This document shows, in pieces, positions 13,262-14,571 of a DNA stretch of 14,571 nt. The notes under the pieces were generated by a model. That model worked only from the letters and a program-made list of their open reading frames with translations. It was not told the DNA's origin and made no database searches. This DNA is from Clostridia bacterium (GTDB lineage Bacteria > Bacillota > Clostridia > Oscillospirales > Acutalibacteraceae), in the NCBI GenBank assembly GCA_017424125.1, contig JAFPBM010000085.1, positions 1 to 14,571 on the forward strand, in the 5' to 3' direction. Positions within the stretch are counted from its first letter, which is position 1; every line of letters begins with the position of its first letter. Made by a program: the position numbers and the translations under genes.

Positions 13262-14571
13262 ATGAAACTGAACAGTGAAATAAATTTAGAAATCACCGCC
13301 GTCACAAACGAGGGGTGCGGTGTTGGCAGAGCGGACTCGATTGCGGTTTTCGTACCAAACACCGTAACGGGTGATATAGTTCGTGCCAAGATAAATAAAG
13401 TCGGTAAAAACTTTTTATCGGCAGAACCTATAAAAATTATAACCCCCTCAAAATATCGAATAAAAGAAAAGTGCAGCCACGCGTCATCTTGCGGAGGCTG
13501 CGCCTTTTGGCATATAGATTACAAAGAGGAACTTGAAATAAAACGCGGTTTTGTGCGTGATGCATTTACACGTATCGGTAAACTTTCGGTGCCTGTGAAT
13601 GACGTTATTTTCGGCGAAAGTGAGCATTATAGAAACAAAGCGCAGTACCCCGTAGCGCAAAACGGAAAAACGGGGTTTTATGCCAAACGCAGTCATACAA
13701 TTGTTCCTTGTGACGATTGCCTTTTGCAACCCGAAGACTTTTCAAAGGTACAAAAACTTATAGAACTCTTTGTAAAACAGTACAGCATTAGCGTCTATAA
13801 CGAAAAAACGGGTAAAGGACTTTTGCGCCACCTGTATATCCGCACGTCGTGTGAGGGCGATATTATGGTAGTGCTTGTCATAAACGGCGAAAATCTGCCT
13901 CATAGCGATACGTTTATAGAAATGTTAAAATCTGTTTTCTCTGATAAACTTAAAAGCGTAATGCTCAATATAAACCGCGATAATACCAACGTAGTGCTTG
14001 GCAAAACAAATAAAGTGCTTTACGGGCAAGGGTATATCGAGGATACGATATGCGGTGTGCGCTTGCGCGTGTCGCCAATGTCCTTTAGCCAGGTTAATCA
14101 CAATATGGCGGAAAAACTGTATAAAAAAGCCGCCGACTATGCAAATCCAGAGGGGCGAACCGTCATAGATTTGTACTGTGGTACAGGTGCAATAGGACTT
14201 TCCATCGCAAAACGTGCCAAAAGCGTAATCGGTGTAGAAATCGTGCCCGATGCTATAAAGGATGCGGAATATAACGCTAAAGCGAACGGCGTAGAAAATG
14301 CACGTTTTATCTGTGCCGATGCCGCAAAGGCGGCAGAGAAACTTCGTGACGAGGGCATAAAAAGCGACGTTGTAATCGTCGACCCGCCAAGAAAGGGTTG
14401 CGACAAAGAAGTGCTTCAAATCATAGCAAATAACTTCTGCCCCGAAACGCTTGTATACGTTTCTTGCGACCCCGCAACACTCGCACGTGATTGCAAAATT
14501 TTATCAGACCTCGGCTATAAAACGGTTGAGGCAACGCCTGTGGATTTGTTCCCCCGCACAACCCATGTGGA
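13262..14571 (+). CDS. rlmD: 23S rRNA (uracil-C5)-methyltransferase RlmD/RlmCD (3' end beyond window)
   Basis: The frame is open from ATG 13262 to the right edge, 436 codons, and is probably only some 20 residues short of complete. A TRAM RNA-binding domain covers about 1-60. A [4Fe-4S] cluster motif is visible as Cys71, Cys77 and Cys80 (CSHASSCGGC), with Cys150 as the likely fourth ligand. SPMSFSQVN (271-279) precedes the SAM fold: VIDLYCGTGAIGLS (301-314), GVEIVPDA (324-331) and VDPPRKGC (373-380). YVSCDPATLARD (399-410) holds the catalytic nucleophile, probably Cys402. The family transfers methyl from SAM to C5 of uracil, forming m5U in 23S rRNA at 1939, and in Gram-positives also 747 (RlmCD). 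The target cannot be told from the sequence. There is no clear Shine-Dalgarno, and the preceding in-frame TAA fixes the start, so reinitiation after the DUF5412 gene is likely. Confidence 0.93.
   Translation, partial: MKLNSEINLEITAVTNEGCGVGRADSIAVFVPNTVTGDIVRAKINKVGKNFLSAEPIKIITPSKYRIKEKCSHASSCGGCAFWHIDYKEELEIKRGFVRDAFTRIGKLSVPVNDVIFGESEHYRNKAQYPVAQNGKTGFYAKRSHTIVPCDDCLLQPEDFSKVQKLIELFVKQYSISVYNEKTGKGLLRHLYIRTSCEGDIMVVLVINGENLPHSDTFIEMLKSVFSDKLKSVMLNINRDNTNVVLGKTNKVLYGQGYIEDTICGVRLRVSPMSFSQVNHNMAEKLYKKAADYANPEGRTVIDLYCGTGAIGLSIAKRAKSVIGVEIVPDAIKDAEYNAKANGVENARFICADAAKAAEKLRDEGIKSDVVIVDPPRKGCDKEVLQIIANNFCPETLVYVSCDPATLARDCKILSDLGYKTVEATPVDLFPRTTHV

Noticed and set aside
13925..14419. 164-residue minus-strand frame with hydrophobic segments
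   Set aside because: Antisense to the SAM-binding domain of the rRNA methyltransferase, whose motifs are intact; the frame is a by-product of its codon use.
1..14571. CRISPR array, tRNA, rRNA, insertion sequence, prophage or defence island
   Set aside because: No spaced repeats, transposase, integrase, restriction or toxin-antitoxin genes, or tRNA-like folds were seen; genes are housekeeping or small conserved unknowns.

Overview
The window looks like chromosomal DNA of a low-to-moderate-GC Gram-positive bacterium, most likely class Clostridia (Bacillota). The evidence is the gene set: an RqcH-type NFACT protein, YhaM nuclease, TrmK, a PcrA helicase with a C-terminal RNA-polymerase-binding module, two DUF975-type membrane proteins, a DUF1858 protein, DUF5412 and DUF6514. 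Promoters are of the sigma-A type, with spacers of 17 bp at nearly all of them, and Shine-Dalgarno sites are strong. No mobile element, CRISPR array, tRNA or rRNA was seen. Most of the window is housekeeping.

Layout. Positions 1-517 (minus) hold the N-terminal part of a Wzz/YveK-like polysaccharide co-polymerase that runs off the left edge. It has its own promoter, flanked by an inverted repeat. Next come a small DUF6514-like gene (minus) behind a perfect consensus promoter, and a small two-helix membrane protein (plus). A 15-bp perfect palindrome (1251-1286) contains the stop codons of that protein and of the convergent RqcH gene. From 4851 down to 1279 (minus) is a tight four-gene operon: yhaM, a DUF1858 redox-disulfide protein, trmK and rqcH. 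It links RNA 3'-end decay, tRNA methylation and ribosome-associated quality control.

Divergent from it, at 4976-6841 (plus), is an operon of a secreted TPM-domain protein with a His/Gly-rich tail, azlC and azlD. It ends in a bidirectional terminator shared with ppa. On the minus strand, 9501 to 6871, lie asnS, a DUF975 membrane protein and ppa (family I inorganic pyrophosphatase, probable TTG start). Divergent from asnS, on the plus strand from 9622, are pcrA, a second more divergent DUF975-like membrane protein, a DUF5412 protein and an RlmD/RlmCD-type rRNA uracil methyltransferase cut by the right edge.

Two divergent promoter regions (4852-4975 and 9502-9621) drive most of the genes. The most interesting points are the yhaM-DUF1858-trmK-rqcH operon, the inverted repeat around the Wzz promoter, the palindrome spanning two convergent stop codons, the 39-residue insertion in the PcrA motor core, and the near-fusion of the DUF5412 and methyltransferase frames. 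None is proof of a new system.
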